From the NCBI GenBank assembly GCA_022842065.1, contig JALHQH010000005.1, positions 62,001 through 126,000 of the forward strand: a DNA stretch of 64,000 bases. The letters are read 5' to 3'. The notes under the pieces were generated by a model, which was given only the letters and a program-made list of their open reading frames with translations, did no database searches and had not been told where the DNA came from. This document shows positions 15,482 to 24,788 of the stretch, piece after piece. The position numbers were made by a program, and so were the translations under genes. Each line of letters begins with the position of its first letter. Position 1 is the stretch's first letter. This DNA is from Caldilineaceae bacterium (GTDB lineage Bacteria > Chloroflexota > Anaerolineae > Caldilineales > Caldilineaceae).

Positions 15482-18100
15482 TTAGGCGGAAAAATCTAAT
15501 TGCATGGCATGATGCCACGAACGGATCACCATTGCCCCGTCACCGATGGCGCTGCTGCAGAAGGGGTTCTCGTAATGGTTGAAGCCTGCAAGCGGTTGCT
15601 CCTCGCCATTGACCCGCAGCGGGGTAGACCAGCCAAATATAACTTCTGCGCCGCGCAAGCTTTGCATGGTCACATCCAGATCAGCCACGGTAACCGCTAA
15701 CTTGAGCACCTGCTCCTGAAACTCACTAAACGAGCCATCTTGTGCCGCGCGCCCCATCTGACAGATCCACACATTGTGTAAGCCCGGTGAGCGTAATTCC
15801 TCATAGGCGCTTGGTCCCTGTGTTACCAGGGTCAAACCTGTTGCCGCCTTGAGGGCAAGGTAGCCATCCCTTTTGCGGGCAAAGGCCCATCCCCCTACCA
15901 GCAGCTGCTCATCAAAGCGGGCGGTGGGGAAGTAGGCATGGGTAAAACCCAACCAGTCATCGGTTGGTAAGTTATGAACGGCAATTAACAGATCTTGCCA
16001 CTGTGCGACCCTGGGCAGAATGGCGTTGCCGTGCCAGAAATTGGGACGATGTGAACCTTCTTCGCTGATACAAGGTGGGTGGGTGACAAAGACCACTGCA
16101 TCCACCCCCAGGGTCGCCTGCCAGATGTGCTGTTGATAGCCCGCGCTGCCTGGCTGATAATCCTGGGCCGAGGCAAGCATGTAGTCGGGCGTCTTGTAGG
16201 TCACCTTGTTCACTTCCCACGCCCCGCTGGCACAATCTGCCGCTGGTTCCAACTCGCCGGCATGACGCTCTTTGCTCCACATCTGCTCGACCGCAGTTTT
16301 ACCGATTTCGTCGATCGCGGGTGGTAATTCATAACCCGCCGCGCAGGCCAGCGCAACCGAACCGAGGAAATGTTCATTGTAGTTGCCCACGCCCCAGAGC
16401 AAACGGGCCACCCCGGAGGTCAACTCTAATCGTCCACCCTTGATGTAGGGGGCATAGGTGCGGCCGTGGGTTGAGCCAAAGACGCCCTGAAACGAGTTAA
16501 TCGCCATGGTAAAAAAGAGCTTATCCAAGATAATGGCGGCCATTTCGGCCACTTCGGTATTTTCGGCCAGGTCAGCTAAGTGGGTGAGGGCGAGCACATC
16601 ATGCTCGAAGTAGACATTGGAATCCCATTCGCGAAAGCCACCACTGGCGCGTTTGCGCAGCCAACGTAAAGCCAACGTCTCGCCTTTGTGCTGATGCCAG
16701 TCGCCGGCTTCGTTGACATTCGTAAAGGTCTCGTTGGGGAAGAGTTGTCCAGCCAGCACTTCACAGGCATGGAAGAGAATCTGGTGATTTTCTGACCAGT
16801 AGCACATGGCGTCATCGCCAGGTTCATCCATCCAATATTTGAAATTGCGCGCACATTCGGTGATCTGCTGGCGCAGTGTGGCCGGAAAGGCGGCATGGAT
16901 GCCATAACGCAGCAGCGCACCCAGAATTCCCACCAGATAAAAGTCGCTACAGTCGGCGCGGGCATTAATGCTGGCTAGCGTTTCTGTCCACCGCGTCAGA
17001 TTGAGCTGATCCCACTGCCCTAGCCGCATTTTGGCAATTTCGCTGTAAATGTTGAGATTACGCCGGGCCGCATCGGTCAGCGCTTCGGTGGCGCGCTCGC
17101 GATAGGTGCCATACGGGCTTTCGGAAAATTTGCTGTTGACCACACGCAAGGGCAACTGGCGCGTCACCCTCATGCCATGCACATAATACTCCTGTGCTTC
17201 CGGCATCAGAGTGATGTAATAGAGGCCATCCGGTCGCTGATACGCTTTGCCCAGATTCACCTGCGCGCCTGCCTTGATCAGCGGCTGCCCTTCGGCGTAG
17301 ATCCGCCCATCTGGGGTCTGGAGGCGGACCGTGATTTGGCCGGTTTGGGGTAGATCGTCGGGCCAGCGAATGATAATCTCATCGTCACGGTGAAAGAGCG
17401 TGCGGTCAATGGTGGCCGCCGCGAAAAGGGCTTCCAGGGTCTGGCGTCGTTTGGCGGCCAACGTGGTCGGCAAGGTGACTTGCCAGCCGGCCAGATCAGT
17501 GATCCCTTGCACCTGCAGCGCCATGGCATAGGGGCATTCGCGGATCGCGACCGCTTCCATGCGGACCAGGATCGTATTTTTGCCGGCCTGCAACGTGAGG
17601 GGAAAGGTTACGCGTTGCGGGATCTGGTGATGGAAATGCAGGTGGCGGTGAACATGCACGCCATTCAACCACACATCAGCCGGCCCGTTGGTCGTCAGGA
17701 CCGCGGTGGTTACCAGCGCCGTTGGCGCGGCGAGTTCACTGTAGGCCCAAGCCCGCAAATAGTGACAGGTGTGATAGAAGGCGGACAGATCGACAAAGTG
17801 ATCAGCCAGGCAATGGTTGACGCGCCAGGTGAGCGTTTGGCTGTCAGCTTCGTCGGCAATCGTCATTGTGGCCAGTTCGGCAGGTGGTTGGGTGATTTGG
17901 GCGTCGTTGTTGTAATAGGCTTGGGCAATGGCTGGTTTTAGCTCACTGCCGGCAAACCGTTCTAAATTGGGCACTGCCAGTGCCTGTGGGCCGGCAACCA
18001 GCCAATGATCAATGTAGCCTTGGACTTGCAAAGGATAAGTGATGAAATTGATGGCTGGCGCGCTGGTCGCGTCGCTGGATACCGGAGCTACTTGCGTCAT
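15482..18100 (-). CDS. Large protein with beta-sandwich and alpha/alpha-toroid, possible polysaccharide-degrading enzyme
   Basis: 872 residues, no obvious signal peptide. About 100-215 is a beta-sandwich with the glycoside-hydrolase-like stretch GPADVWLNGVHVHRHLHFHH. A central helical region (about 370-650) reads WSENHQILFHACEVLAG, GFREWDSNVYFEHDVLALTHLADLA and GSTHGRTYAPY. The many His, Glu and Tyr residues spaced along repeated helices look like the catalytic barrel of alginate/heparinase-type lyases or related (alpha/alpha)6 enzymes. A beta-rich C-terminal part follows. The exact family was not recognised. It lies downstream of the Opp-type ATPase gene, separated by a palindromic element, which suggests a link to uptake of oligosaccharide or a conjugate. 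Confidence 0.55.
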   Translation of the reverse strand: MTQVAPVSSDATSAPAINFITYPLQVQGYIDHWLVAGPQALAVPNLERFAGSELKPAIAQAYYNNDAQITQPPAELATMTIADEADSQTLTWRVNHCLADHFVDLSAFYHTCHYLRAWAYSELAAPTALVTTAVLTTNGPADVWLNGVHVHRHLHFHHQIPQRVTFPLTLQAGKNTILVRMEAVAIRECPYAMALQVQGITDLAGWQVTLPTTLAAKRRQTLEALFAAATIDRTLFHRDDEIIIRWPDDLPQTGQITVRLQTPDGRIYAEGQPLIKAGAQVNLGKAYQRPDGLYYITLMPEAQEYYVHGMRVTRQLPLRVVNSKFSESPYGTYRERATEALTDAARRNLNIYSEIAKMRLGQWDQLNLTRWTETLASINARADCSDFYLVGILGALLRYGIHAAFPATLRQQITECARNFKYWMDEPGDDAMCYWSENHQILFHACEVLAGQLFPNETFTNVNEAGDWHQHKGETLALRWLRKRASGGFREWDSNVYFEHDVLALTHLADLAENTEVAEMAAIILDKLFFTMAINSFQGVFGSTHGRTYAPYIKGGRLELTSGVARLLWGVGNYNEHFLGSVALACAAGYELPPAIDEIGKTAVEQMWSKERHAGELEPAADCASGAWEVNKVTYKTPDYMLASAQDYQPGSAGYQQHIWQATLGVDAVVFVTHPPCISEEGSHRPNFWHGNAILPRVAQWQDLLIAVHNLPTDDWLGFTHAYFPTARFDEQLLVGGWAFARKRDGYLALKAATGLTLVTQGPSAYEELRSPGLHNVWICQMGRAAQDGSFSEFQEQVLKLAVTVADLDVTMQSLRGAEVIFGWSTPLRVNGEEQPLAGFNHYENPFCSSAIGDGAMVIRSWHHAMQLDFSA

Positions 18101-18160
18101 ATGTGCTTTCTAAACGGCGGGTGCAATAAAAATGTGCAGTGACTCTGCACAAATAAGGTG

Positions 18161-18230
18161 TAGGAGTTACGCACGGCGGCTGCGCGGGGGCCCTTCGGGC
18201 GCGAAGCCAAATGGCCGTGCGTAACTCCTA
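18161..18230. mobile_element. 70-bp MITE-like palindrome
   Basis: Perfect 17-bp terminal inverted repeats TAGGAGTTACGCACGGC (18161-18177) and its complement (18214-18230) enclose a GC-rich inner hairpin. The shape fits a tiny non-autonomous insertion element or a REP-type palindrome. It lies between the ABC ATPase and the toroid enzyme, and may also terminate transcription. Confidence 0.6.
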
Positions 18231-18256
18231 GGGTGGATAAATTAAGGCGTAAATGG

Positions 18257-19324
18257 TTATTCGTACAACACGCAGCGTACTTGATGGCCCGGATCGGTCT
18301 GCAAGAAGGGCGGATCTTTTTTGTCACAAACCCCTTTGATTGCTTTGCGGCAGCGCGGATGAAAGGGGCAGCCGTCGGGAATCGAGTAGGGATCGGGTAC
18401 GGTGCCACGAATTGCGGTCAGTTTGTCCGTGATGCCATGCGCCGATTTGCGACCCAACCGTGGGATCGAGCGCAGCAACGATTGGGTGTAGGGATGTTGG
18501 GGGTTGTAGAAGATCGTATCGACATCCGCCATCTCAACGACGCGGCCCAGATACATTACGACCACATAGTCAACCATTTGGGCAATCACCCCTAGATCGT
18601 GGGTGATAAAGACAATCGCCATACCCAGATCGTCCTGCAACTGGCGCATCAAGGTAAGGATCTGCGCTTGCGTGGTCACATCCAGCGCAGTGGTGGGTTC
18701 ATCGGCAATCAGCAGCGCCGGGCGGCAGGAGAGGGCCATCGCGATCATGGCGCGCTGCCGCATCCCACCGCTAAGCTGATGGGGGTAGCGGTCGATGATG
18801 CGACTGGGCTGAGGCATATTGACACGGGTGAGCACTTCAATCGTCTGCTCGCGCGCTTCCTGTTTGGAGATATCCTGGTGCAGCGTGATCGCTTCAATGA
18901 TCTGACTGCCAATCGTGTGGACTGGGCTTAACGAGGTCATGGGCTCTTGAAAGACCATGGAAATCTCGCCGCCGCGAATGCTGCGCGCTTCCGCCCCTTT
19001 GGCATCGATCTGCGCCATATCCACCACGCTGGTGCCACTGCCATTGTGATTAGGGCGATAGAAAAGAATCTCGCCTTCGACAATCCGGCCGGGGGCGGGC
19101 ACAATGCGCAGGATCGAGCGGGCCATCACCGATTTGCCACAGCCGCTCTCCCCGACCAAGCCGACCGTCTGCCCACGCTTGACTGTGAAATCAACGCCAT
19201 CCACGGCGCGCACCGTGCCCTGGTCAAGCAGATAATGCGTTTTAAGATTGCGTACTTCCAGCAACGGTTCGTTACTCGTCGCGCGTAGTTGTCGGGGTGG
19301 TTGTGTAACTATCGATTCAGTCAT
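18257..19324 (-). CDS. Opp/Dpp-type ABC transporter ATP-binding protein (OppD-like)
   Basis: 355 residues. Walker A GESGCGKS, signature LSGGMRQRAMIAMAL, Walker B LLIADEPTTALD and switch His in VFITHDLG are intact. The C-terminal oligopeptide-type extension PYTQSLLRSIPRLG to GHQVRCVLYE carries the four-Cys set (CPFHPRC, GVC, RC) typical of OppD and DppD. It energises the permease pair encoded upstream. AAGGAAAA precedes the ATG. An intercistronic double hairpin (19409-19467) separates it from the OppC-like gene, which could set unequal expression. Confidence 0.93.
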   Translation of the reverse strand: MTESIVTQPPRQLRATSNEPLLEVRNLKTHYLLDQGTVRAVDGVDFTVKRGQTVGLVGESGCGKSVMARSILRIVPAPGRIVEGEILFYRPNHNGSGTSVVDMAQIDAKGAEARSIRGGEISMVFQEPMTSLSPVHTIGSQIIEAITLHQDISKQEAREQTIEVLTRVNMPQPSRIIDRYPHQLSGGMRQRAMIAMALSCRPALLIADEPTTALDVTTQAQILTLMRQLQDDLGMAIVFITHDLGVIAQMVDYVVVMYLGRVVEMADVDTIFYNPQHPYTQSLLRSIPRLGRKSAHGITDKLTAIRGTVPDPYSIPDGCPFHPRCRKAIKGVCDKKDPPFLQTDPGHQVRCVLYE

Positions 19325-19408
19325 GAATCATTTTCCTTATAACGACTGAAAGTTTCATATTATGCAATCGGGCGCAAGCCACCCAGAGAGGGTTCCCTAA
19401 TGCTTGCC

Positions 19409-19467
19409 TGATACGCCAAACCCGTTTTAACGGGTTTGGCATATCAGCGGGTGAATTCATTCACCCG
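19409..19467 (-). terminator. Double hairpin between permease and ATPase genes
   Basis: TGATACGCCAAACCCGTT (19409-19426) pairs with 19429-19446, one mismatch. Directly after it CGGGTGAA (19448-19455) pairs with TTCACCCG (19460-19467). There is no clear T run, so attenuation or RNA processing is as likely as termination. Confidence 0.5.
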
Positions 19468-19501
19468 GTTATGCGCGCTAACATGAGTAACATTTTTAAC
19501 G

Positions 19502-20686
19502 CTACTTCGCATATGGATCAGCGGCATCGCGAATCCCATCGCCGAGAAAATTAAAGGCCAACACTGCAACCACAACGGCGATGCCTGGGGTCAGGACCCA
19601 AGGGGCCAAGGCCATCGAGCGTACATTTTGTGCCTCTTGTAACAGCACCCCCCAACTGATCGCCGGGGCGCGCAGGCCAAGCCCAATAAAGCTCAGCCCC
19701 GTCTCGGAGAGGATGATCGCAGGAATCGCCAGAGTGAGCGAGGCAATAATGTGACTCAAGAAAGAGGGCAACATATGGCGGAAGATGATCCGCTGTTCCC
19801 CAGCCCCGGAGAGGCGCGCCGCCATCACAAAATCTTCCTCGCGCAGGCTCAAAAAGCGGCCACGGACCACGCGCGCCAGCCCCGTCCAGCCGATAAAGGA
19901 GAGCACGACCGTCACCCCAAAGTAGAGCCACGTGACGGGCCAATCCGCCGGCAGCGCGGCGGCGAGCCCCATGACGAGGGGAATTTCGGGCACCGAGCGG
20001 ATAAATTCGATCAGCCGCTGAATGATATTATCAATGGCCCCACCATAGTAACCGGAAAGACCGCCCAGAAAAATACCCAGAACCAAGCTGATGATCACGC
20101 TAACCAGCCCAATCGTGAGCGAAATGCGCGCCCCATAACAGATGCGCGAAAAGAGATCGCGCCCCAAGCGATCGCCGCCCAGCAAAAAGAGCCCCTGCTC
20201 TTCATGGTCAACATCAAGACCGAAGAGGCGGACATTCATCGGCCACAGCCCCCACATCTTGTATTCTGACCCTTGCACCCAGAATTTGATCGGATAGATG
20301 ACTTCTTTATTTTCGGTATAGATGCTACGCAGCGTCTCTGGATCGCGGGTCCGGTCGATTTGATAGACAAAGGGCATGCGCAAATTGCCGGCTTCATCAA
20401 AGATGTGAATCCGTGTCGGCGGCACCAGCTTATATTTGGCAAAGGTCTCTTCTGGGCTGTAGGGGGCCACAAATTCGCTGAACGCAGCGACAAAGTAGAG
20501 CAGCAGCACAATGATCGCACTAATCACGGCCAGGCGATGGCGCAGAAAACGCCACCACATCAACTGCCAGTAGGAGGCGACATAGATCTTCTTTTCTTGC
20601 GATGCTACCTCGTCGATGCCCTCATCCGGCATCGTCATCTGCTCTTGCTCCGAGCGTTCAAACCAGGTCTTTTCTACCGATTGCAT
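19502..20686 (-). CDS. Opp/Dpp-type ABC transporter permease (OppC-like)
   Basis: 394 residues with one N-terminal helix (about 47-70), a long periplasmic loop (about 75-190) and five C-terminal helices. The EAA loop is GRFLSLREEDFVMAARLSGAGEQRIIFRHMLP, diagnostic for BPD_transp_1 permeases. The usual OppC hallmarks are present: the short N-terminal OppC_N segment, GTDRLGRD-like LLGGDRLGRDLFSRI, and a C-terminal FNFLGDGIRDAADPY. The first external loop is longer than in E. coli OppC, a feature seen in transporters of larger substrates. TGGAG precedes the ATG. It pairs with the OppB-like gene 30 bases upstream. Confidence 0.93.
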   Translation of the reverse strand: MQSVEKTWFERSEQEQMTMPDEGIDEVASQEKKIYVASYWQLMWWRFLRHRLAVISAIIVLLLYFVAAFSEFVAPYSPEETFAKYKLVPPTRIHIFDEAGNLRMPFVYQIDRTRDPETLRSIYTENKEVIYPIKFWVQGSEYKMWGLWPMNVRLFGLDVDHEEQGLFLLGGDRLGRDLFSRICYGARISLTIGLVSVIISLVLGIFLGGLSGYYGGAIDNIIQRLIEFIRSVPEIPLVMGLAAALPADWPVTWLYFGVTVVLSFIGWTGLARVVRGRFLSLREEDFVMAARLSGAGEQRIIFRHMLPSFLSHIIASLTLAIPAIILSETGLSFIGLGLRAPAISWGVLLQEAQNVRSMALAPWVLTPGIAVVVAVLAFNFLGDGIRDAADPYAK

Positions 20687-20716
20687 GATGGTCTCCAGGC
20701 CAAACTAAACGGGTAA

Positions 20717-21703
20717 TCAATTCAAGCGAATGCGGGGATCAACGATCGCCAACAGAATGTCAGATAACAGGGTGCCAATAATGGTCAGCGCACTGAGCAG
20801 GAAGATAATGCTGCCGGCCAGGTACATATCCTGCGAGGTAAGGGAGCGTAAGAGTAGCGGCCCGATAGTTGGCAGATTCAAGACCACGGAAACAAGCGTA
20901 AAACCGGAGATCAACGTTGCCAGTGACCAACCAACGGTGCTAAAGAAGGGGTTCAAGGCCACACGGACCGGGTATTTCCAGATCAGTTTGTTTTCTTCCA
21001 GCCCTTTGGCGCGCGCGGTTTCGACATAGGGGCGGTTGAGTTCATCGAGTAAATTGGCGCGGGTAATGCGAATGTTGCCGGCGGTACTCCCAAAGGCGAC
21101 CACCAACAATGGAATCCAGACATGTTTGAGCAGGTCAATGAACTTGGCCATACTCCACGGGGCCATAATGTATTCCTCAGAAAAGAGGCCACCCACATTG
21201 AGCCCTAAGCGTGATTGGGCTAAAAACATGATGATCAGCGCCAGTAGAAAGCCGGGTGTTCCCAACCCTACAAAGCTGAAAAAGCTAAGGATGTAGTCCA
21301 ACCATGTATATTGATGGGTCGCTGAGTAGACCCCAATCGGAATGGCCACAAACCAACTGACTAATAAGGCTGCGCCGGAAATGGCAATCGTTAACCAAAG
21401 CCGTTCGCCCAGCATATCACGCACCGGCTTGCGCCATTCCATCGATTGGCCCCAGTCGTTGCGCAACACGATGCCACCGATCCATTTACCATATTGAATA
21501 TAGATCGGTTGGCCCAAACCATAACGCTCGCGTAAGGCTTCTAATTCTGCTTCGTCAACCGTATCACCTTGGGCGCGCAACTGTGCCGCATAGGAGGTGA
21601 GAAAGTCGCCCGGCGGCAGTTGAATGATCATAAAGGACAACATAGACGCTGTAAAGAGCGTCGGGATCATATACAAAAGCCGGCGGATGATAAAAAAGAG
21701 CAT
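20717..21703 (-). CDS. Opp/Dpp-type ABC transporter permease (OppB-like)
   Basis: 328 residues, six transmembrane helices, the first at residues 5-25 (IIRRLLYMIPTLFTASMLSFMII). The N-terminal PPGDFLTSYAAQLRAQG and the GLGQPIYIQYGKWIGGI motif are typical of OppB/DppB. The EAA-type loop is NLLDELNRPYVETARAKGLEENKLIWKYPVRVALNP. GAGGAA three bases before the ATG supports the start. The HicAB genes and a fragment sit between this gene and the receptor gene, so the transport locus is interrupted here. Confidence 0.93.
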   Translation of the reverse strand: MLFFIIRRLLYMIPTLFTASMLSFMIIQLPPGDFLTSYAAQLRAQGDTVDEAELEALRERYGLGQPIYIQYGKWIGGIVLRNDWGQSMEWRKPVRDMLGERLWLTIAISGAALLVSWFVAIPIGVYSATHQYTWLDYILSFFSFVGLGTPGFLLALIIMFLAQSRLGLNVGGLFSEEYIMAPWSMAKFIDLLKHVWIPLLVVAFGSTAGNIRITRANLLDELNRPYVETARAKGLEENKLIWKYPVRVALNPFFSTVGWSLATLISGFTLVSVVLNLPTIGPLLLRSLTSQDMYLAGSIIFLLSALTIIGTLLSDILLAIVDPRIRLN

Positions 21704-21797
21704 AGATTCCTCAGATTCAATAGTACTCTACAGGAGCGATCTGGTTGCGGCCAAGGGGCGACCGGTTCATGGTACACATTGCGTTAGCTTTCGGCCC

Positions 21798-21947
21798 CTA
21801 CACCGTTTCTTGTAAAGCGCGCCGTTGCGTAAGCTCGGCTTTCCATTGTGCCAGGCTATGGCCACTTTCAGGAATGAGACTAGGCCCAAGCAACAGTGTT
21901 TCGACGCCAATATGTTCATCCAGCAAGGGCCAAAAGTATTCAATAAC
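21798..21947 (-). pseudogene. In-frame coding remnant after the HicB stop
   Basis: Directly after the HicB TAA the same frame stays open for 49 codons: VIEYFWPLLDEHIGVETLLL, then GPSLIPESGHSLAQWKAELT and a tail ending QETV and a stop at 21798. The composition is protein-like and it has no start codon of its own. It may be the tail of a gene broken by the HicAB insertion, or a HicB extension cut off by a nonsense change. I do not recognise the family. Confidence 0.35.
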
Positions 21948-22235
21948 TTATGCATGGATTCTCTGTGGCGAGACATCTTCTACCGCGATATGAGTAAGAA
22001 AATATTCCTCCCCTTCAGAACTGCTTACGGCATCAAGATAAGCGGCAATTCCTCGGGGTGCAGGCAATTCCTCACCATCGTCTACCATGCTACGCAAATG
22101 TACGACAAGTGCCGATTTCATGTTAGCGACTGTTTTATCCACCGTTTTCCCTGTGGCTATACAGCCTGGAATATCTGGGGAATAAGCAGAATAGCCAGTT
22201 TGACTTTTTTCGACCGCAATTAAATATTTTTCCAT
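21948..22235 (-). CDS. hicB: HicB-family antitoxin
   Basis: 95 residues. KYLIAVEKSQTGYSAYSPDIPGCIATGKTVDKTVANMKSAL is the classical HicB partial RNase-H-like fold (residues 3-43). The second half, up to EEYFLTHIAVEDVSPQRIHA, has no ribbon-helix-helix, so DNA binding, if any, is not evident. It follows HicA after 43 bases in the usual toxin-antitoxin order. The ATG lacks a good Shine-Dalgarno. It neutralises HicA by direct binding in known pairs. Confidence 0.9.
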   Translation of the reverse strand: MEKYLIAVEKSQTGYSAYSPDIPGCIATGKTVDKTVANMKSALVVHLRSMVDDGEELPAPRGIAAYLDAVSSSEGEEYFLTHIAVEDVSPQRIHA

Positions 22236-22278
22236 TACTTTTGCACTTTCACGTTACGTCTAACCTCTGCTAAATCGC

Positions 22279-22464
22279 TTACTTCAGTCCTGCCTGTTTG
22301 AGAATACTGTTCAAAGTGCCTTTTTGGATATCATCACTCAACTTTCCGGCAATCGTGACTTTACCTTTCTTGGTTGCATGTTTATATTGCCGGTGGCTGC
22401 CTTCGGTATTAACGTTGTACCAACCATTATCTTCAATCAGTTTAATCATATCTCTAACTTTCAC
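22279..22464 (-). CDS. hicA: HicA-family mRNA interferase toxin
   Basis: 61 residues, the normal size. The dsRBD-like fold begins VRDMIKLIEDNGWYNVNTEGSHRQYKH, with the catalytic His in the GSH motif (about residue 23), and ends KGTLNSILKQAGL. Known HicA toxins cleave mRNA and tmRNA. The start is GTG at 22464, chosen from family alignment (MKVRDMIKLIE). The pair lies inside an ABC transporter gene set, upstream of the permeases and after a strong hairpin at 22524-22560, so it is likely a late insertion with its own expression. Confidence 0.92.
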   Translation of the reverse strand: MKVRDMIKLIEDNGWYNVNTEGSHRQYKHATKKGKVTIAGKLSDDIQKGTLNSILKQAGLK

Positions 22465-22523
22465 GATGTCAAGCCCAATTGTTTAGATCCAGTTAGAATA
22501 GATATATCCCAGTTCAACTAAGT

Positions 22524-22560
22524 TTCGCTATCGACAGGTCACAGACCTGTCGATAGCGAA
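22524..22560. terminator. Perfect 17-bp stem-loop downstream of the receptor gene
   Basis: TTCGCTATCGACAGGTC (22524-22540) and its complement (22544-22560) with a 3-base loop. It has no T tract. It separates the receptor gene from hicA and probably blocks or trims the upstream transcript. Confidence 0.6.
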
Positions 22561-22593
22561 GTTACCCTAACTTGGCGCTAAATCAGAAAACTT

Positions 22594-24606
22594 TTACACG
22601 TGATTTTCCGGATCTTCCCAGAAATAGGTCTCGGTGTGGAGCAGGTGCTCGTCGCCGGTGGTGTCGTCGATGGGCATCCCTTCCACATAGTTGCGGAAGC
22701 CATTCTTGACAATGATCAAGGCTGGTGCCTCACCCAGATAACCGATCATGGGCAACTCTTCGGCCCAGATGTCCAGGATCTGGTTGAAGAGGTCGTTGCG
22801 CGTCGCTTCATCTGGCTCAGCGGCAATTTGATCCCAGGTTGACCAAATCGTGTTGATCCAGTGGTCAGCCGGCGGCTCCTGCCCGTTGGGATCGTCTGGC
22901 CCATTGAGCTTCCAGAGGCTCCAAGCGGCACACCAGGGGCGATCTGGTTGCTGGCCGGTGAAGATGATCGGGGCCGCCAGCGGGACGACCGTGCGATCAC
23001 CGCCCCACCAGGCCGCTTCGATCTCGTTGGATTCATAGTGTTCAGTATAGAGTGAGCGTTCAAAGTACTTGTAGCTGGCTTTCACGCCGACCTCAGCAAA
23101 GTACTTGATCACCTCTTGCGCAGCATCTTCGTCGGGGGTGCCGACATCGGCCGTGCCTTCGATGATAAAGCTAATCTCTTCCGTAGTGCCAGGCCAGACA
23201 CGGAACCCATCCGCGCTCTTTTCGCTGTAGCCGGCGCCATCTAACAGCGCATTGGCCTGTTCTGGGTCATAGCCGATATGCGCATTCGAGAGCTTCTCAT
23301 AGTAGTTGGGCGATGTGCTCAGCGGGCTGTATTGGCGTGGCGTTAGCAGACCGTCGAAGACCAGTTCGTTGAGATCTTCACGATCGACGGCAACTGACAA
23401 GGCAATGCGCACATCGCGCTTGTTGAAAAATTCGCGCAAGCGTTCGTTTTTGGTGGTCAAGTTGAGCTGCAGGGCAGTGTGTCCGGCGGATTGACCAACT
23501 AGTACCTGATAGTCACCTGCCTCTTCCGCCTCTTTGAAAAGCGTAAAGTTGGCGAGGGTAACGTGACGATTCTGGAAATCAACCTCACCATTGGTGATCC
23601 ACAGGTTAAAGACATCCGGCTGATCAAAGAAGCGGTGATTGACGTGATCCACATAGGGCAACTGGTTGCCATCAGCATCTACCCCAAAGAAGTAGGGATT
23701 GCGCTCCATGACGAAGATCTCGTCGGAGAGCGGATTCTTGCTGACCCACGGCCCAAGGCTGGGCTTCTCGGGGTTCATATACCAATAACCACGATCGGTA
23801 TAATATTGGGCCCATGATTCAAAGCCGGCTTCGGTCGCCTTCGCGGCCAGGGCATCCGCGTCTTCGGTCAGGTCGACATGAAACTGTTGCATGTAGTGGC
23901 CGGGCGAGATCGGCGCTGCGCGACCCACTTTGTAGAGGAAGAGTGGATTGGGGTCGGCAAAAATAAACTTGAAGGTATAGTCGTCGATCACTTCCAACTG
24001 CGCCAGCGTGTTTTCTGCGCCTGTTTTCCAGGTGGTACCGCTGCTATATTCGGTGAGATCGGTGTTCTGCACTTCATTGTCATACCAGTACTGGACCGCG
24101 GCGGTGGTAAAGGGGGTGCCATCGGACCATTTCATCCCTTCGCGGAAGTGGAAGGTCCACTCCGTGGCGTCTTCGCTCAGTTCCCAAGATTCGGCCATGC
24201 GCGGTTGCATGTTCAGATCCTTGTCATACCAGGCCAGCGCACGATCCTGCAGTTTGGTCGGGCCCCAGCGGTCGGAGACACCACGGAAGCCACGGCGCAT
24301 GGTGCCGCCGTAGTTACCGATCTGCTCTTCGACGGGCATGACCAACGGGTTGATCGGGAGCCGTTCATCTACCGGGGGCAACTCACCCGCGGCAACCAGA
24401 TCGGCCAGCATGGGTGCTTCGTTGTATTGGCCTGGGGCGGCGGCGGGCGCGGCTGCACTACTGTCAGCCGCGGCTGGTTCTGCCACTGGTGCGGCGGGGG
24501 CGGCGGCGGGCGCACCACAAGCGGCGACGGCAATGCCGGCGCCGGCAAAGGCGGAGAGCCGCATGAACTGTCGACGGGAAACAGCCTTCTTTGTGATCTC
24601 TTGCAT
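22594..24606 (-). CDS. ABC transporter solute-binding lipoprotein (SBP family 5)
   Basis: 670 residues. The N-terminus has a twin-arginine motif SRRQFMRLS followed by a hydrophobic stretch and lipobox VAACG (Cys near residue 30), so it is a Tat-exported lipoprotein. An Ala/Pro-rich linker leads to the family 5 fold, with EWTFHFREGMKWSDGTPFTTAAVQYWYDN (about 150-180) and a long C-terminal lobe. At 670 residues it is larger than peptide receptors such as OppA (about 520-540), as in receptors of the same family for oligosaccharides. GGAGG precedes the ATG. It delivers substrate to the OppBC-like permeases. Confidence 0.93.
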   Translation of the reverse strand: MQEITKKAVSRRQFMRLSAFAGAGIAVAACGAPAAAPAAPVAEPAAADSSAAAPAAAPGQYNEAPMLADLVAAGELPPVDERLPINPLVMPVEEQIGNYGGTMRRGFRGVSDRWGPTKLQDRALAWYDKDLNMQPRMAESWELSEDATEWTFHFREGMKWSDGTPFTTAAVQYWYDNEVQNTDLTEYSSGTTWKTGAENTLAQLEVIDDYTFKFIFADPNPLFLYKVGRAAPISPGHYMQQFHVDLTEDADALAAKATEAGFESWAQYYTDRGYWYMNPEKPSLGPWVSKNPLSDEIFVMERNPYFFGVDADGNQLPYVDHVNHRFFDQPDVFNLWITNGEVDFQNRHVTLANFTLFKEAEEAGDYQVLVGQSAGHTALQLNLTTKNERLREFFNKRDVRIALSVAVDREDLNELVFDGLLTPRQYSPLSTSPNYYEKLSNAHIGYDPEQANALLDGAGYSEKSADGFRVWPGTTEEISFIIEGTADVGTPDEDAAQEVIKYFAEVGVKASYKYFERSLYTEHYESNEIEAAWWGGDRTVVPLAAPIIFTGQQPDRPWCAAWSLWKLNGPDDPNGQEPPADHWINTIWSTWDQIAAEPDEATRNDLFNQILDIWAEELPMIGYLGEAPALIIVKNGFRNYVEGMPIDDTTGDEHLLHTETYFWEDPENHV

Positions 24607-24696
24607 TTAATCCTCCATTTTTACAGAAATACTTTTGACCTATCAACCGTGACGGCGCTGAAGCTGGGAAGCGTCACGATGTATAGAACCGGGTCT

Positions 24697-24748
24697 AATA
24701 ATTAATGGAAAACAATTAATAATTATTAATTGTTTTCCATTAATTATT
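24697..24748. repeat. Perfect 52-bp AT-rich palindrome
   Basis: AATAATTAATGGAAAACAAT and onward reads the same on both strands from 24697 to 24748, with no loop. It lies between the radical SAM gene and the receptor gene. It stands out in a GC-rich genome and could be a cruciform, a processing site or a recombination remnant. Confidence 0.8.
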
Positions 24749-24788
24749 GAAACGTCTGCGACAAGTGGCTCGCAAATCAACAACCTCC

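Noticed and set aside
23878..24705. 275-residue plus-strand frame
   Set aside because: Antisense to the receptor lipoprotein gene; no family features.
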